DNA from: Carex sylvatica
Lineage: Eukaryota; Streptophyta; Magnoliopsida; Poales; Cyperaceae
NCBI GenBank assembly: GCA_964058845.1
Contig: CAXKVR010000030.1
Span: 1 to 20,831, forward strand
Direction: 5' to 3'
Length of the DNA: 20,831 nt
Position 1 is the first letter of the stretch; the number at the start of each line of letters is the position of its first letter. This document shows positions 9,317-20,747 of the stretch, piece by piece. Both the position numbers and the translations under genes were made by a program. Below the pieces are notes generated by a model. It was not told where the DNA came from and made no database searches. It worked only from the letters and a program-made list of their open reading frames with translations.

Positions 9317-10239
9317 AAGATATATGAACTTCTAAGATATAAATATTAATTAAAAAATTAAATTTAAATATTAATGATAACTATAAGTGGATGGAGAGAT
9401 GGGAGATAAGTTATTCATATAATATATATATTAAATAAAGGAATGATAACAAAAGATGTTGTGGTCCAGTGGCTTTTTTATATATTAAATAAAGAGGAGA
9501 GCGAACAGAACGAAAAAAAACAGTAACAAAAATTCTTAGAAACATGCTGTTGAGTACATAGATAGAGGCAAGAAGGTACATTTGTCTTGATTGCCTCGTG
9601 TGTGTTTTTTTTATCTTGAGATTTATTGGTACTGTAAAACCGATTGAATACAACAGGATTCCGATTCAAATCATTTTATACAATGGCTGAGATAAGAAGT
9701 ACGTATGGGAATCAATTAATCTCCATTTTTTCTTAAATTTTTGTATTATATATAATTTAGAGTTAAATATCAAGAAACTATAAAATTGTCTTCATTCTCT
9801 ACAAGAAAATTTTATGTGATTGACCATCATATGTATTTGACTCTTATTGTTTGAAAGTCTAGCTACGCCCTCAATTCTATAGTTTAATTTTTAATTTTTT
9901 AGTTTTAGTGGTTTATAAAATTGAAACTTTCTTATTTTTGATATTCTATTTCTAGATTGATGGAGTGTCCAAAAGGAGATAATTATTAATAGGTCCCATA
10001 GACATTCAAATATTGTGGGTAATTTTTTTTTCATACCAAAAACCATGCTAATTTATGCTATTCTAAGGTGGATTTCAAATTTTGATTTTTTTGTTGTCAA
10101 TACCAAAAATTTGATTATCCAATGAATTTAAATATGATTGATGTTTTCTTGCCCTATTATGATGAAAATCATGCATCTGCCTCTAGTGATGTCCATATTT
10201 TATTATCAAAACATCGATGTTTTTCGTATTGAAATATCT
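9317..10239. other. AT-rich intergenic DNA, nothing recognised
   Basis: Only short open frames on both strands. A 15-bp word (ATATATTAAATAAAG) recurs near 9424 and 9480. No gene, RNA or clear transposon end is visible. Confidence 0.6.
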
Positions 10240-10324
10240 ATGCACTTATGCTGGGATTAACCAAGGTATAACACATAAGCGTGTAAACACCGATGCACTT
10301 GTGCTAGGATTAACCGGGGCATAA
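10240..10324. repeat. Decayed 32-bp direct repeat
   Basis: 10240-10271 and 10293-10324 both read ATGCACTT.TGCT.GGATTAACC and end GG.ATAA. They agree at 27 of 32 positions and all five differences are transitions. A shorter related word follows (AACATCAATGC/AACATCGATAC). Probably an internal duplication within old transposon sequence. Confidence 0.6.
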
Positions 10325-10740
10325 AACATCAATGCTTGGAATAAAACATCGATACATTGTTACAAACTTTAAAAGTCAATAACTTTTGGTAGGAAACTCT
10401 GATTTGAGTGTTTGATGACAATTCAGAAAGTTTAATAGGCATAAATTATAGACTACATAGGGTTTTACCTATAATATTCGTCTAATTTCCTTGATTTTGT
10501 CATAGTTTAGTTAAGTTTACTTAGGTTTTCACCCATAACCAAGTTACTGCCGTGGTTTGTTTGTAATTGCAGGAAAACCAAAAAACAACACAAAAAGAGC
10601 CATATTATGGGCCGAAACTATTTTGTCTCGGACCGTAATCGAGTTAAGGAAGCTAAGATAGAGAAGGCGCAACAGACAACTATTGGTTTTGGGAGCCATC
10701 GACTTATCTGTTTGACTAGATTTGAAAAACATATATAAAT

Positions 10741-11971
10741 TGCATTTAACAGTTTTCTTGAGTTGAGATGTGTGCAGGTTTATAAGATTTAGAAATGCAA
10801 CAAGACTGTTGAGGCTATTTCATTTATCCTTGATATAACTAACTGAATCACTGCTCAAATGATGCCTAAGACTTCAGAATCAACATCTACTCTTCACAAG
10901 CTTTTCGAAAAGTGGTCATATGCCAAAATCGGACACTCGAGCTCCAAAATACGTCCGTTTGAAGAGTGCTGAAGTTCCAGAATAGTTGTTGACCATTATA
11001 ACGGTCCATGAACTGTTATAACGGAATAAATACTGACCACACCGCATAAAATTGATTTAAGCGGTCTAAACCAAAAGATGAAACAGAGCCAGACCATTGC
11101 TAGGACCATTATGGTTTTGTCAGCCTGTGCACCTTTCGTATTTTGGCCACCGTTTGGTCATACGAACTCCGATTTGAGTGAATCAAAGCTTGAAATTCTC
11201 AGGAGACCGAGATATACAACTTCTATGAATTAACTTTTTCAAAATATGAATGTATGGATCGATATAGGCCTTAGAAGAAAGACGTCAGATTTGAAAACAA
11301 GAATAACCCTAGATTTGCTTCTCTTCCTTTATATGGAAGCCAATGCTAGGTTTCTTGGTGTGCTCCAGCCGCCAAACTTCATCTCCTCTATTTACAAGAA
11401 AGCCACCATAGTTGCTAGATCTTAAACTTCAATACTCATTCAACAACCAAAGATCTCCTCCACCATACTAAACTAACTTCAATCATCCGAGTGATTTGTG
11501 AGAGATCTTTATTTCCTACAAACATCTTGTAATCCTTCGAGCCTTTGTGCTCACCCTTGTTATCTTGAGCTGTAGCGCTCACCCGAAAATCCTTGATTCC
11601 TCACGAATCGGATTGCCCAACATGAGCCTTTAGTGCTCCTTGTTCGAACCGTGTGACCTCCCATAAGTTTGTAAGGGCTCACCGATTTCACCTTGTATTC
11701 CTTTCTCATTGGATAAAGAAAAGCACACCATCTCGAAGGTCACAGGTCCCGGAGACGTAAGCGTTAGTGCCAAACTCCGTAAACAACTCTCGTGTCAAGT
11801 GTCTTTAAACTCTACTATTTATTTTATTTATTTTATATTTTAGTTTAGAATAAAGTTATTCGAGTTTTTCCCAAGAATAACTATACGACACACAAGAACT
11901 TTATAACTTAGATTAAAAAGTTTAAAAATACCTATTCACCCTCCCCCCTCCAGGTACCTTTGGGACCAACA
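10741..11971 (+). mobile_element. LTR remnant, probably Ty1/copia (SIRE/Maximus-like)
   Basis: No protein is encoded. A TATA-like site occurs at about 11328-11335 (TTTATATGG). The right part has the layout of a plant LTR R-U5 region: CTTGTGAGAGATC-like and TGCTCACCCTTGTTA words, then an AT-rich tract, ending in ACCTATTCACCCTC and GGTACCTTTGGGACCAACA. From memory the TTCACCC..GGTA..TTTGGGACC ending is typical of SIRE/Maximus LTRs. No primer-binding site (TGGTATCAGAGC) follows, so this is a solo or truncated LTR. The left boundary is only approximate. Confidence 0.5.
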
Positions 11972-13510
11972 ACAACCCATATTATGGGTCGAGAAAGACG
12001 TCCCTTGGACCTTAATCATCCCTAGACTTAGAAGAATTCCAATCCATGAAGACCATGACCGTAGGAGCTCTACTGCAACTGGAACGACTGTAGAAATTAT
12101 GTTCCAATCGCAACTAGGAAAGAAAACCTAGATCCACTATGGGTTGAAAAGAATATCTCATTACCCGTAAAGGATCCTAGAGATCTGCTAGTCGCCAACT
12201 CATAGCTGCCAGACCTGCTACAGCTGGAAGAAAATTTTCACGAACTATAACAATGTGCAGACTTTACAGACTTGCTGATTTCTAGTCGGAATCGATGTTT
12301 ATTGCCAAAATCGCGGATTTACTTCCCGTTTTCAAGATCGTACCATCCTAAGGGGCTATAAATATGCCAAGGGTAGAAGCGAGAAAGGATCCACCATTCC
12401 ACTACTCAATTCCAACCTTTTCCTTTGATCTTTTACTTCAAGTTAAGATCCAAACGAGATAGTCCAGAGAGTTAGAGAGAAAATGGTGAAGAAAACGAAG
12501 ACAGTTTAGAGATTGGTGTACCATATTCTTTACTCTTTCATTTAGTCAGATTTACTATGCATTTTCTTACATTCACCATGGTTGTTTTCGCACCCATGAG
12601 GATGTTGAACTTCTCTGGAGGCCATGGTTGTAGTGCTTGATTTTGTTGTTTAATAAATTTCTTACTCAATTTGAGTCTTTTTACTTTATATGAGTTTGTT
12701 TCTTTGTGCTATGTTTGATTGCTTATATTGTTTTGGTTTATAGTATATTATGTGACAAATATGTACTTGTGCGGATGTGAGAGTGAGAGCACAATTCCAC
12801 ATAAGTAGTTTAGGTGCGAGGTTATAGGAGTAGTTCGTGAGTGACAACACATTATTAACCAAACACCTAGATCCACGTTAGGAACCAAAGTGGTACATTA
12901 CCTTAGGAATAATTCTCGAAGCACACATAAAAATGGAGCCTTGAGTTTAGTCTTAGTATGGACCAAAGAAACGTCTAGAATCTTGGTGGAGTTCTAGATC
13001 AAAGTTGAGGAATGCTTTCTATGCACCTAGCGGCGATGTGGCAAAAATCAACTTAGATCTAGACATTTGGAAATTAATGGTCTAAATTCATTCCAATCTT
13101 AAGAACTTAATCGTGACACCTGGTAAGTTTAGGTATGGTGAGAAAACACTCACGTTCTATGCACGTAACAGTGACGCCTGGAGGTGGAACCTTACACCAA
13201 CAATTGAATTGTATCCCTCTCATATTAGTTAAATTGTAGAAGAACGACATAGTAGCAAATTAACCCCCCCAATGATAGAAAAAAGCCAAAAACCCTTAGA
13301 CTTTCTCATATGTTACATTTAGTATTTTATCGTTTTGTTTATTTGCTTTTAATCAACAACCAACTCCTGCAAAATCTCCATTTTATTGCCTTTACTTGGT
13401 TTCTTTACTAAATCTTTACTTGTGTTGTCTTTGTGGTTCGACACCTCGAATACTACATCGATCGGTTGTGCACTTGCAACCAACCTTTCAATTGAGTACT
13501 ATGGACTTAT
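11972..13510 (+). mobile_element. Second LTR-type remnant, probably Ty3/gypsy (Athila/Tat-like)
   Basis: No open frame of note. A TATA box (TATAAATAT) is at 12357-12365, followed by a leader-like stretch. The right end near 13430-13495 (GTGGTTCGACACCTCGAATA, then CTACATCG and CACTTGCAACC) resembles the U5 ends of plant Athila/Tat LTRs. Coding regions are absent, so it is a solo or fragmentary LTR. Both boundaries are uncertain and the assignment is by pattern recall. Confidence 0.4.
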
Positions 13511-14775
13511 AATTTATAAATTTAAAAGCAAAAAAATGTATCAAAAGTCTGTACCCCAAATACACCGCAAAGAGACCATTGACATGGAGTCCCAGGCATA
13601 AGTCTTCAAATATTGGAAGAATCAATATTAAAGCTTAAAGTAATATATTATAAAAAAAATGAGGAGTATTATTTTAAATTTTTTTTACTTAAGCTAATAC
13701 AATGTTTATGTTTTATTCTGATATTTAATTAAAGTTATATATCATGTGATTAATATTCATCAATTAAAATTAATTGATGAACAATTTTACTTAATTAGTC
13801 CTCTATCCGTATGCTATTTGTTTGAGAATTAAAAAAAAAATTCCGCCGTCAGATTAAGAAACCAGCGTATGGGACAGTTTTTTTAAAAAAAAAAAGTGAC
13901 CGATGGTAGATTTGTAATTTATTTATTTTTCTAGAGGATACGAATAAAAATTTCATTTTTTTTTAATGTATTTTCCTATATTTTTAGATATCTAATGCTC
14001 GGTGCAGTGCTTTCTGAAACCCAAGACCAAGTCCAGTTATGTAAATTGTAAATGTCGGCCCATATTGCGTCTTTTTATCAAAGCACTGATATATATTTTT
14101 TCGAAGAACGGATCGAATTAGAAAAAATCTGTAGGCCCAGATTTGGAGCTTTTACACTAGTTATGTTTTCCTTGAACTTGCTTCCCTTTATTTTGTCTAT
14201 AATCCCAAGAGTGTTTTGCATAATTTAATTTTAAACCAGCTTACTATTTCTAGTGGTTGTACTACAACCGGTAAACCCATAGTATTACAGCAATCCGGTG
14301 ACTTTTTCCCTGGGCAATTCCAATATATGGTAAAAAACGAGAATAAAATAGAAAGAAAAAAATGCAAATAATGATTAAATGCATTAATAATTTGATAGTC
14401 ACTTTTTTACAAAAAAAAAAAAATTATAATTGCAGAAATACATTCATGTATTAGTAATTTAGTATTGAAATGGTGCCCGTTGGCCATACAGAACAAAAAC
14501 ATCATCAGTTACTGTAAATCTGTAATAGAACAACCGGACATAAGAAAAACTTCAAAACAAACATCTTCAGTTCGAAAGACTCCTTAACCATGAGCAATAC
14601 AAATCCATGACAGCCGTAAACAAGTTGAACCGAGCTGAGTTCGACAAAACCTGAACTCAGATTCGTGCCAGAACTATCAGAGCCGAGTCAGCCCATCAAC
14701 GACTCGTTTGTGTTGTGAGTCGTGTACAGCTTAAAAGATTTTCTTCTATTTGATTTGTGAGTTGTGCATAGATCA
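13511..14775. other. AT-rich intergenic DNA with inverted copy of the 8.7-kb repeat
   Basis: Mostly AT-rich, with several A or T runs. 13925-13985 is the inverted partner of the 8740-8790 repeat. Around 14620-14730 there are GAGCTGAGTTCGA/GAACTCAGATTCG-type words suggestive of a decayed small transposon. No gene is supported. Confidence 0.5.
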
Positions 14776-15367
14776 TGATAGGGCCATGTGTCCAGGGCCC
14801 TTATAAAATTAATTTTGGGCTACAAAAAGGATCTTGGGTTGAAAGCTACTTAATGAAATTAATTCAGGGACAAACAAAAGGCCCAAGATGGAATAAATAT
14901 AGACGGTCCAGTTACATGGCCTAGCCCGGAACAAAGGCATCTCGGCATGAGGCCCAGTCCACAAATAGCTTAAGATGACCTCCAGTTGCCGCCCATACAA
15001 AACAGGTGCGACTTAGTCACCACCTTTTATGCGATGTCACCGCTCATTATGCGGGGGTAACCGCGTTCCACGAAAGCCTAATCACTCATATGCGATCCCC
15101 TCTGGCAGTTCTGACAACGCAGGATGTCAGAACTGGACGGGGCTATTTAAGGTGAACAGTTTCATTGAATCGGGACTGACACATTGAGTACTCGAGACAC
15201 GACATAGGATAGAGTAATAGTGTCTCACAATTACAACCGAGTTATTAACCTCGACTTGACCACTTCGGACCGTCTCCTCGAGACGGGACGCCCCACACTC
15301 ACGTACACATCCAGTCATATAAACCTCATTACAGACCTCATGTCATACCTCGACATAGGCCGTATCA
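14776..15367 (+). repeat. Candidate 5' LTR of the gypsy element (592 bp)
   Basis: The segment starts TGATA and ends TATCA, a 5-bp inverted repeat with the TG...CA termini usual for LTRs. It contains a TATA-like box at 15144-15150 and ends 40 bp before the first gag ATG. Sequence directly after it (ACCACCGTGGAGCC) would be the primer-binding region, but I cannot match it to a tRNA. With no 3' LTR to compare, the boundaries are inferred. Confidence 0.55.
15144..15150 (+). promoter_or_regulatory. Likely LTR TATA box
   Basis: TATTTAA within GGGGCTATTTAAGG, placed about 220 bp before the proposed LTR end. This is the expected position for the retroelement promoter, in GC-richer surroundings. No activity can be inferred for this dead copy. 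Confidence 0.45.
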
Positions 15368-15407
15368 ACCACCGTGGAGCCTATCTAAGCTTACTCTAAA
15401 TTTTTAG

Positions 15408-17440
15408 ATGGCAGATAATCCTCAAGCGGATCGGGTGCCCGAGCCGACCACCAGTGCTCCTCCCCTAGGCAGGGGAGTCGATCCTAATTCTCAGCGACCA
15501 CCGCTGTCCGACCTAGAATCGACACATCTTAGGGCACTCGACCAACATCTCATCCTTTTGGGGTACAACTTGGGGGGACAACAAACCCTGGGGGGACCCC
15601 ATTATTACACACCTTCCTCTTATGCATATCCCCCGCCCGGATACCCATATTCCTATGGCTCTTACACATACTCTTACTCAAGTCCCCAGGTTACCTACAC
15701 CACCCCTCAGGATACCATCTCCAAGCAGGGGATTCCAGGACTTACATCCCAATAGCCTCCGGACCCCCGGTTACTCGACCCACGATAAACCCAAACCCGG
15801 CAAATGAGAACATCCCTGATTATCGAATAGTAGAGAACCCCCGACAAGGGCAAGAAATAGGGAACATACTCGTTCGTAATCTAAATGCGACGTTCACAAA
15901 GGTTCGCACGGGCACTGGAGGAGCGCAGCCCGAGGGAAAGAGGTGCCACCTCGAGCCCTTCTAAAGAATCCCGAACTGGCAAAAGTCGGGGGGGAGAAAG
16001 TCAAAATAGACATCCCTCAACCAGAAGAATAGAAAAAGGTCGGTATAACGCACGAGAAAATAACAGCCGTTATGGTGGAAGTCGAGGGAGATCTGGCTCC
16101 CCCCACACCTAGTGACGAGACGGTTACAGGAAGAAATCTAAAGACCCCATCATGGACGAGAAGTCCCGACCCTAGTCGAAGGAAGTTCCTCAAGAAAATG
16201 ACTTATCGAGAAAGAAGTCGTTCATCTAGTTATGAAAAAGAAGACACACCTCCCAGTAGGAGGAAGTCCCGTGTTCAACCAAGAATGAGAAAAATCTTTC
16301 GAGGGGACAGAAAGTCCACTCTCCGCAAGGGTCCAAAAAGGAAATTAGGGGCACGAAGAACTCCGAGGAGCGGACTTAGCATGTCCCAAGTGGAAGAGAT
16401 GATTCAAACCCACCTAGCAACAAAGATGGGTGAATACGAGTTGGTAAAAACCAGTTCCCATAATAAGCTTTTGGGATTAGAAGAAGGTCCATTATCCGTG
16501 GAGATTTACGCGGAGTCAATAGTAGACTTTAAATGCCCAAATAATCTACCAACTTTTCGCAGGAGCGGAGATCCCCAGGACCCCCGCAGTTTCATGTTTG
16601 GCTTTCGTGAGCGACTTCGCTTAATTGGGGTGACAGATAACACTATGTTCCGAGTGTTCACATTCTGTCTGGCAGGAAAAGCTTGGGAATGGTACATGAA
16701 CCTCCCCAAAGGGTCGGTGAAAAAGTTCGAAGATTTGGCTAAAGCCTTTTTGGCACGGTACATTGTCATTAAGCGGCCTAAGGTCACATGCGAGATGCTG
16801 TTCGATCTAACACAAGGACTGAATGAAAGAACACGTTTGTTCGTCACTCGCTTTGTAGAGACTTCACGAAAAGTCTCATATTTGAATGAAGAAGTCGCTG
16901 TCACGACATTGAGAAAAGGACTTCGTAAGGGGGGGAGTAGGTACTCTGCGACATGATGCCAATGTAAAAGATATACAAACTTTGAGAGAATTCCTAAATT
17001 TTGTAGAGGGATATATACGAGTAGAAGAAGATGCTCGGGTAGATACCTGTGAAATCAGAAAGCCGAGATCTCGATCTCCTAAAAGACAAAATTCGATATG
17101 GCAGGCCAGAAATGATCGCTCTAAGGGACAAAGAGAACCCCGCAAAAAGGAGCAGGGGAGAATGAAAAATAATATGAGAGGTTTTGAAGATGAAGATTAC
17201 CGACAACACTACACTAAGTATGCTGAGTTCGATAGAAAAAATGATGATATGTACTCGATAACATATGATGTGTTTGATATGCTGAGACCATTGCCCAGAG
17301 AAATTTTCGAGGTAAAAGATAATAGCAAGACCTGTGACTTTCACGGCTTCGGGGGTCACTCCACGGCATATTGCCTCCAGCTAAAAGATATTCTAAAGCG
17401 GTTGGCAAATGAAGGAAAGCTTTCTGAATTTATCCACTGA
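15408..17440 (+). pseudogene. gag of the gypsy element (frameshifted)
   Basis: Gag forms the particle that packages element RNA. The N-terminus (15408-15755, MADNPQADRVPEP, rich in Pro, Ser, Tyr) is followed by an Arg/Ser-rich basic region broken over several frames (15885-16380). The Retrotrans_gag core is at about 16555-16935, with features such as WEWYMNLPKGS and FLARYI. A 7-G run near 16928 changes the frame. The rest (16982-17440) carries a CDFHGFGGHSTAYC zinc-knuckle variant typical of Tat elements, near 17335, and ends KLSEFIH. The start at 15408 is the first ATG after the LTR. Confidence 0.85.
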
Positions 17441-17983
17441 TTTTTTCTAAAAGTACAAGTAAAAGTATAATGGACAAGGAAAAGATTATAAGAAGAAAAT
17501 CTCTTACAGGAAAGATTACATGGGGCCCAGGCCCCCAATCAATGAAACTCGGGAGGGCCCTCAAGAAGAACCAAGAAACCCTAAGCGCCAAGTCACCCCG
17601 GTGATTAACGTGATTAGTAGAGGACACCAGAGTGATGCACCGAAAAGACCGGTTTGCGAGAAGGTCAAGCAACATCCTACCATTTTGAATATCGATTAGG
17701 AAGTAGAAAGGAAGAGATCGTGACCTGAGGAGGTAATCTCCTTTTCAGAGAAGGATTTTGGCGATGTGGTGTGGCCACACGATGATCCAATAGTGTTAAC
17801 ACTGAAACTGCATATCCACCGGGTAAAGAGGATTTTAGTTGACACAGGTAGTTCAGCAGACATTTTGTACTTGTCGACTTTCAAGAAAATGGGGTACGAC
17901 CCCAAGAAGTTACAAGGAAAAATCACTCCCCTCATGGGATTCATGGGCAATTCATTGCAGCCAAAGGGGTAGTAAAAATTAAG
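17441..17983 (+). pseudogene. gag-pol linker and aspartic protease of the gypsy element
   Basis: The protease would mature Gag and Pol. In the frame of 17766 the linker has the INVISRG motif (near 17610) usual in Tat elements, interrupted by TAG at 17697 and TGA at 17721. The protease core follows with VDTGSSADILY; the catalytic DTG codons are at 17841-17849 and are intact. A frame change in the G run at about 17966-17969 breaks the link to the downstream part. The whole block is in a different frame from the end of gag. Confidence 0.82.
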
Positions 17984-19830
17984 GTGGTGTTCGGTAAACT
18001 CCTGAAAAGTGTAGAAGTGATGGTAGATTTTCTTGTGGTAGACGCCCTCTCGGCTTACAGTGCGATATTGGGACAGGGGACTTTGAACAAAATTGGGGAG
18101 GTGGTATCCTCCCCCCATTTGAAAATTAAATTTCCAACATATGGTGGTGTAAGGGAAGAACGAAGGCAACAAGACACCACCCGCGAATGTTATCAGATGA
18201 CAGTTGAAGGACAGAGTGGGGCAGTAAACAAAGTTGAACAACAGGCCAGTGCAAGGACCCGCGGCAAAGGGATTCAAAGTAACGACTTTTTACCACCAAA
18301 CGCTCAAATTGCGTTAGACCCTACAGACAAATTGGAATCTAAGGATCATCTCGAGCCAGTAGATGAAGTGAAGCAGATAGAACTTGAAGAGGGCAAAATG
18401 GTAAACGTGGGCAATGCAATACAAGGACAAGCTAGGGAAGAACTGTTAACCTTCCTAAAGCAAAACCTATCTGTATTCGCGTGGACCGTGGCCGATATGC
18501 TTGAGATTCCAAGAACCATTGCAGAACATAAGTTATACATTAAATCGGGGACTAAGCTGGTAATCCAAGAGAAGCGTAACATTGGTCACGAGAGACATTT
18601 GGCGATAAAAAATGAAGTAGAGAAGTTACTTGCCGCTGGTTTATCCGAGAAGTAGAATGCCCAGAATGGGTGGCAAACCCGGTATTAGTGAAGAAATCAA
18701 ATGGAGAATGAAAAATGTGCATTGATTTCACCGATCTTAATAAGGTCTGCCCAATGGACCCTTTCTTCCTGCCTAAGATCGATCAATTGGTGGACTCAAT
18801 ATCCGGACATGCATTTCTTAGTTTCATGGATGCATTTTCGGGGTACAACCAAATCATGATGAAGGAGGAGGATGAGGAGAAAACAACTTTTACAACTAAC
18901 TTTGGTCTTTAGTGTTACAGGGTCATGCCATTCGGATTGAAGAACGCTGGCGCCTCTTTCCAAAGAATGATCAATGTGGTATTTGCTTATCAGATAGGGC
19001 ACAACATGGAGGCTTATGTAGACAACATGCTGGTCAAGAGTATGCTCGACTTAAATCATGTTCGAGATCTACGAGAAACTTTCGACACCCTGAACAAGGC
19101 AAGTATGAAGTTAAACCCGAAGAAGAGCTTTTTTGATTTAACGGGGGGAAAGTTCCTGGGCTTTATGGTTTCAATGAGGGGCATTGAAATTCATCCCTCG
19201 AAGTCTCAAGCCATCCTCGATATGAGACCTCCAACCAACCTAAAGGAACTACAATCGCTCACAGGAAGACTGGCCGCCCATAACCGTTTCATAGCCCGAT
19301 CCAGAGATGTGTGCTTCCCTTTCTTCAAAGCCATGCTGAAATCGGCAAGATTTGAGTGGACTGATGAATATCAGGGAGCCTTTGACAGGGTAATAGAATA
19401 CTTGGCAAACCCGCCTTGTCTCAGATGACCGATGGCAGGGGATACTCTAATCTTGTACTTGGAGACAACTAACCACGCTGTCAGTGCAGCATTAGTGCGA
19501 GAAGAAGGAAATGAGCAAAAACCAATTTATTTTATCTCCCATGTGTTGCGAGATGTTGAAACCCAATACACGCAAATGGAAAAAGTGGCTTATGCCTTAA
19601 TAGTTGCAACGAGAAAACTAAGACCATATTTTCAGTTTCATCATGTTAAAGTTTATACGGGAGTGTCATTGAAAAAAGCCTTCTGAAACTTCAATAGTTA
19701 TGGGCGTTTGTTGGTCTGGGCCCTAGAACTAACCGAGTTCGAGATATCCTTTCACCCCCAAACGGCCTTGAAGTCTCAGATATTTGCCGACTTCATAGCA
19801 GAATATTCAGGCACTCCTATGTCAACAGAA
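17984..19830 (+). pseudogene. Reverse transcriptase and first RNase H of the gypsy element
   Basis: The first part (17984-18655) covers the end of protease and the RT N-terminus (LSVFAWTVADMLEIP near 18460). At about 18640 the frame shifts by one base and the RT core continues from 18643. Landmarks: FMDAFSGYNQ with the first catalytic Asp at 18829, MPFGLKNAGASFQR after 18925, and the active-site box at 19015-19026 reading YVDN instead of the usual YVDD. In-frame stops are at 18709, 18910 and 19426. The RNase H region (from 19432: HAVSAALVREEGN, then YTQMEKVAYAL) has a further TGA at 19684 and continues to about 19800. Confidence 0.88.
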
Positions 19831-19935
19831 GGAAAGTGGACCATATATGTCGTTGGGGCCTCTTCGGTTCAAGGCTCAGGGGCAGGAGTGTCAATGGTGG
19901 GCCCCCAAGGAAAAACTTTAAATTATGCACTCCAT
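19831..19935 (+). pseudogene. Truncated archaeal-type RNase H domain
   Basis: The start of the second RNase H domain of Tat elements is recognisable (KWTIYVVGASS, then GSGAGVSMVGPQGK). The catalytic position of YVDGA is valine here. After LNYALHF the domain stops abruptly and integrase sequence follows in the same frame, so most of this domain is missing. Confidence 0.7.
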
Positions 19936-20747
19936 TTTCTGGTGGTCCACCAAAAGAAATGGTTGATAGTTGCAGTAGAATACTTCACCAAATGGGTAGA
20001 GGCAAAAGCATTAGTCGACATTTCAGCTAACACGGCCAAAAGATTCATATGGAAAAACATTGTATAGCATTTTGGTGTTCCGTATACTCTGATTTCTGAT
20101 AACGGGACGCAGTTTAATGCGGACACAACTATGACATTTTTGGAAAAATTGGGAATCCACAGTAACTTTGCCTCTGTAAGCCATCCGGCTAGTAATGGCC
20201 TCGCTGAAGTCACAAATCGAACCATACTCGAGGGACTAAAAAAGAAAGTCGCGGCAAACAGAAAGAATTGGCCCCACAAGTTGGGTGAGATATTATGGTC
20301 TTATAGGACTACCCAGCGCGAGGCCACAGGACAAACACCATTCTCGTTAGTTTACGGGATGGAAGCAGTAACCCCCGTTGAACTCATTGCTCCCTCCCTC
20401 AGGATATCTAATTACTATGAAAAAGATAACCCCGAGGAGAGGGCATTGGAGTTAGAACTAGTAAGGAATTAAGAGAAAAAGCGCGAATCAGAGTCAGCGA
20501 ATACCAGAGGCGGGTAAAATGCGCTTTTGACAAACGGGTTTCACCTCGAATTTTTCAGCCTGAAGATCTAGTCCTAAAAATGGTGAAAAGTACAGGCCGA
20601 CATGTAGGAAAACTCGAAGACAACTGAAAAGGTCCTTACAAAATAAGGTGAACTCGCGGCAAAGGCGCCTATGAACTGGAGGACTCTTCAGGGATAGTAC
20701 AAGCGAGACCATGAAACATACAACATCTTCGCAAGTTTTATGTTTAA
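19936..20747 (+). pseudogene. Integrase of the gypsy element (N-terminus deleted, stops and frameshift)
   Basis: The part present begins in the middle of the catalytic core (WLIVAVEYFTKWVEAKAL). The HHCC zinc-binding domain and the first catalytic Asp are absent. The second Asp (DNG, 20098-20100) and the Glu (20206-20208) remain, with 35 residues between them, matching the D35E spacing. TAG at 20065 interrupts the core. After ELELVRN (20472) the frame shifts by one and the C-terminal domain continues in another frame (KARIRVSEYQRRVKCAF ... HLRKFYV), with TGA at 20625, 20649 and 20712 and the natural end at 20745-20747. No chromodomain follows. Confidence 0.87.

Noticed and set aside
10985..11030. 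Repeated TTATAACGG words as a possible regulatory operator
   Set aside because: Two short copies inside a decayed LTR region; no sign of function.
13386..13601. Plus-strand 71-residue ORF
   Set aside because: It overlaps the U5-like end of an LTR remnant and has no protein character.
16506..16904. Minus-strand ORF of 132 residues (and others under gag and pol)
   Set aside because: Exactly antisense to the Retrotrans_gag core; a mirror of the real coding frame.
17696..18277. Minus-strand ORF of 193 residues
   Set aside because: Antisense to the protease region, with no domain and irregular composition; long only by chance.
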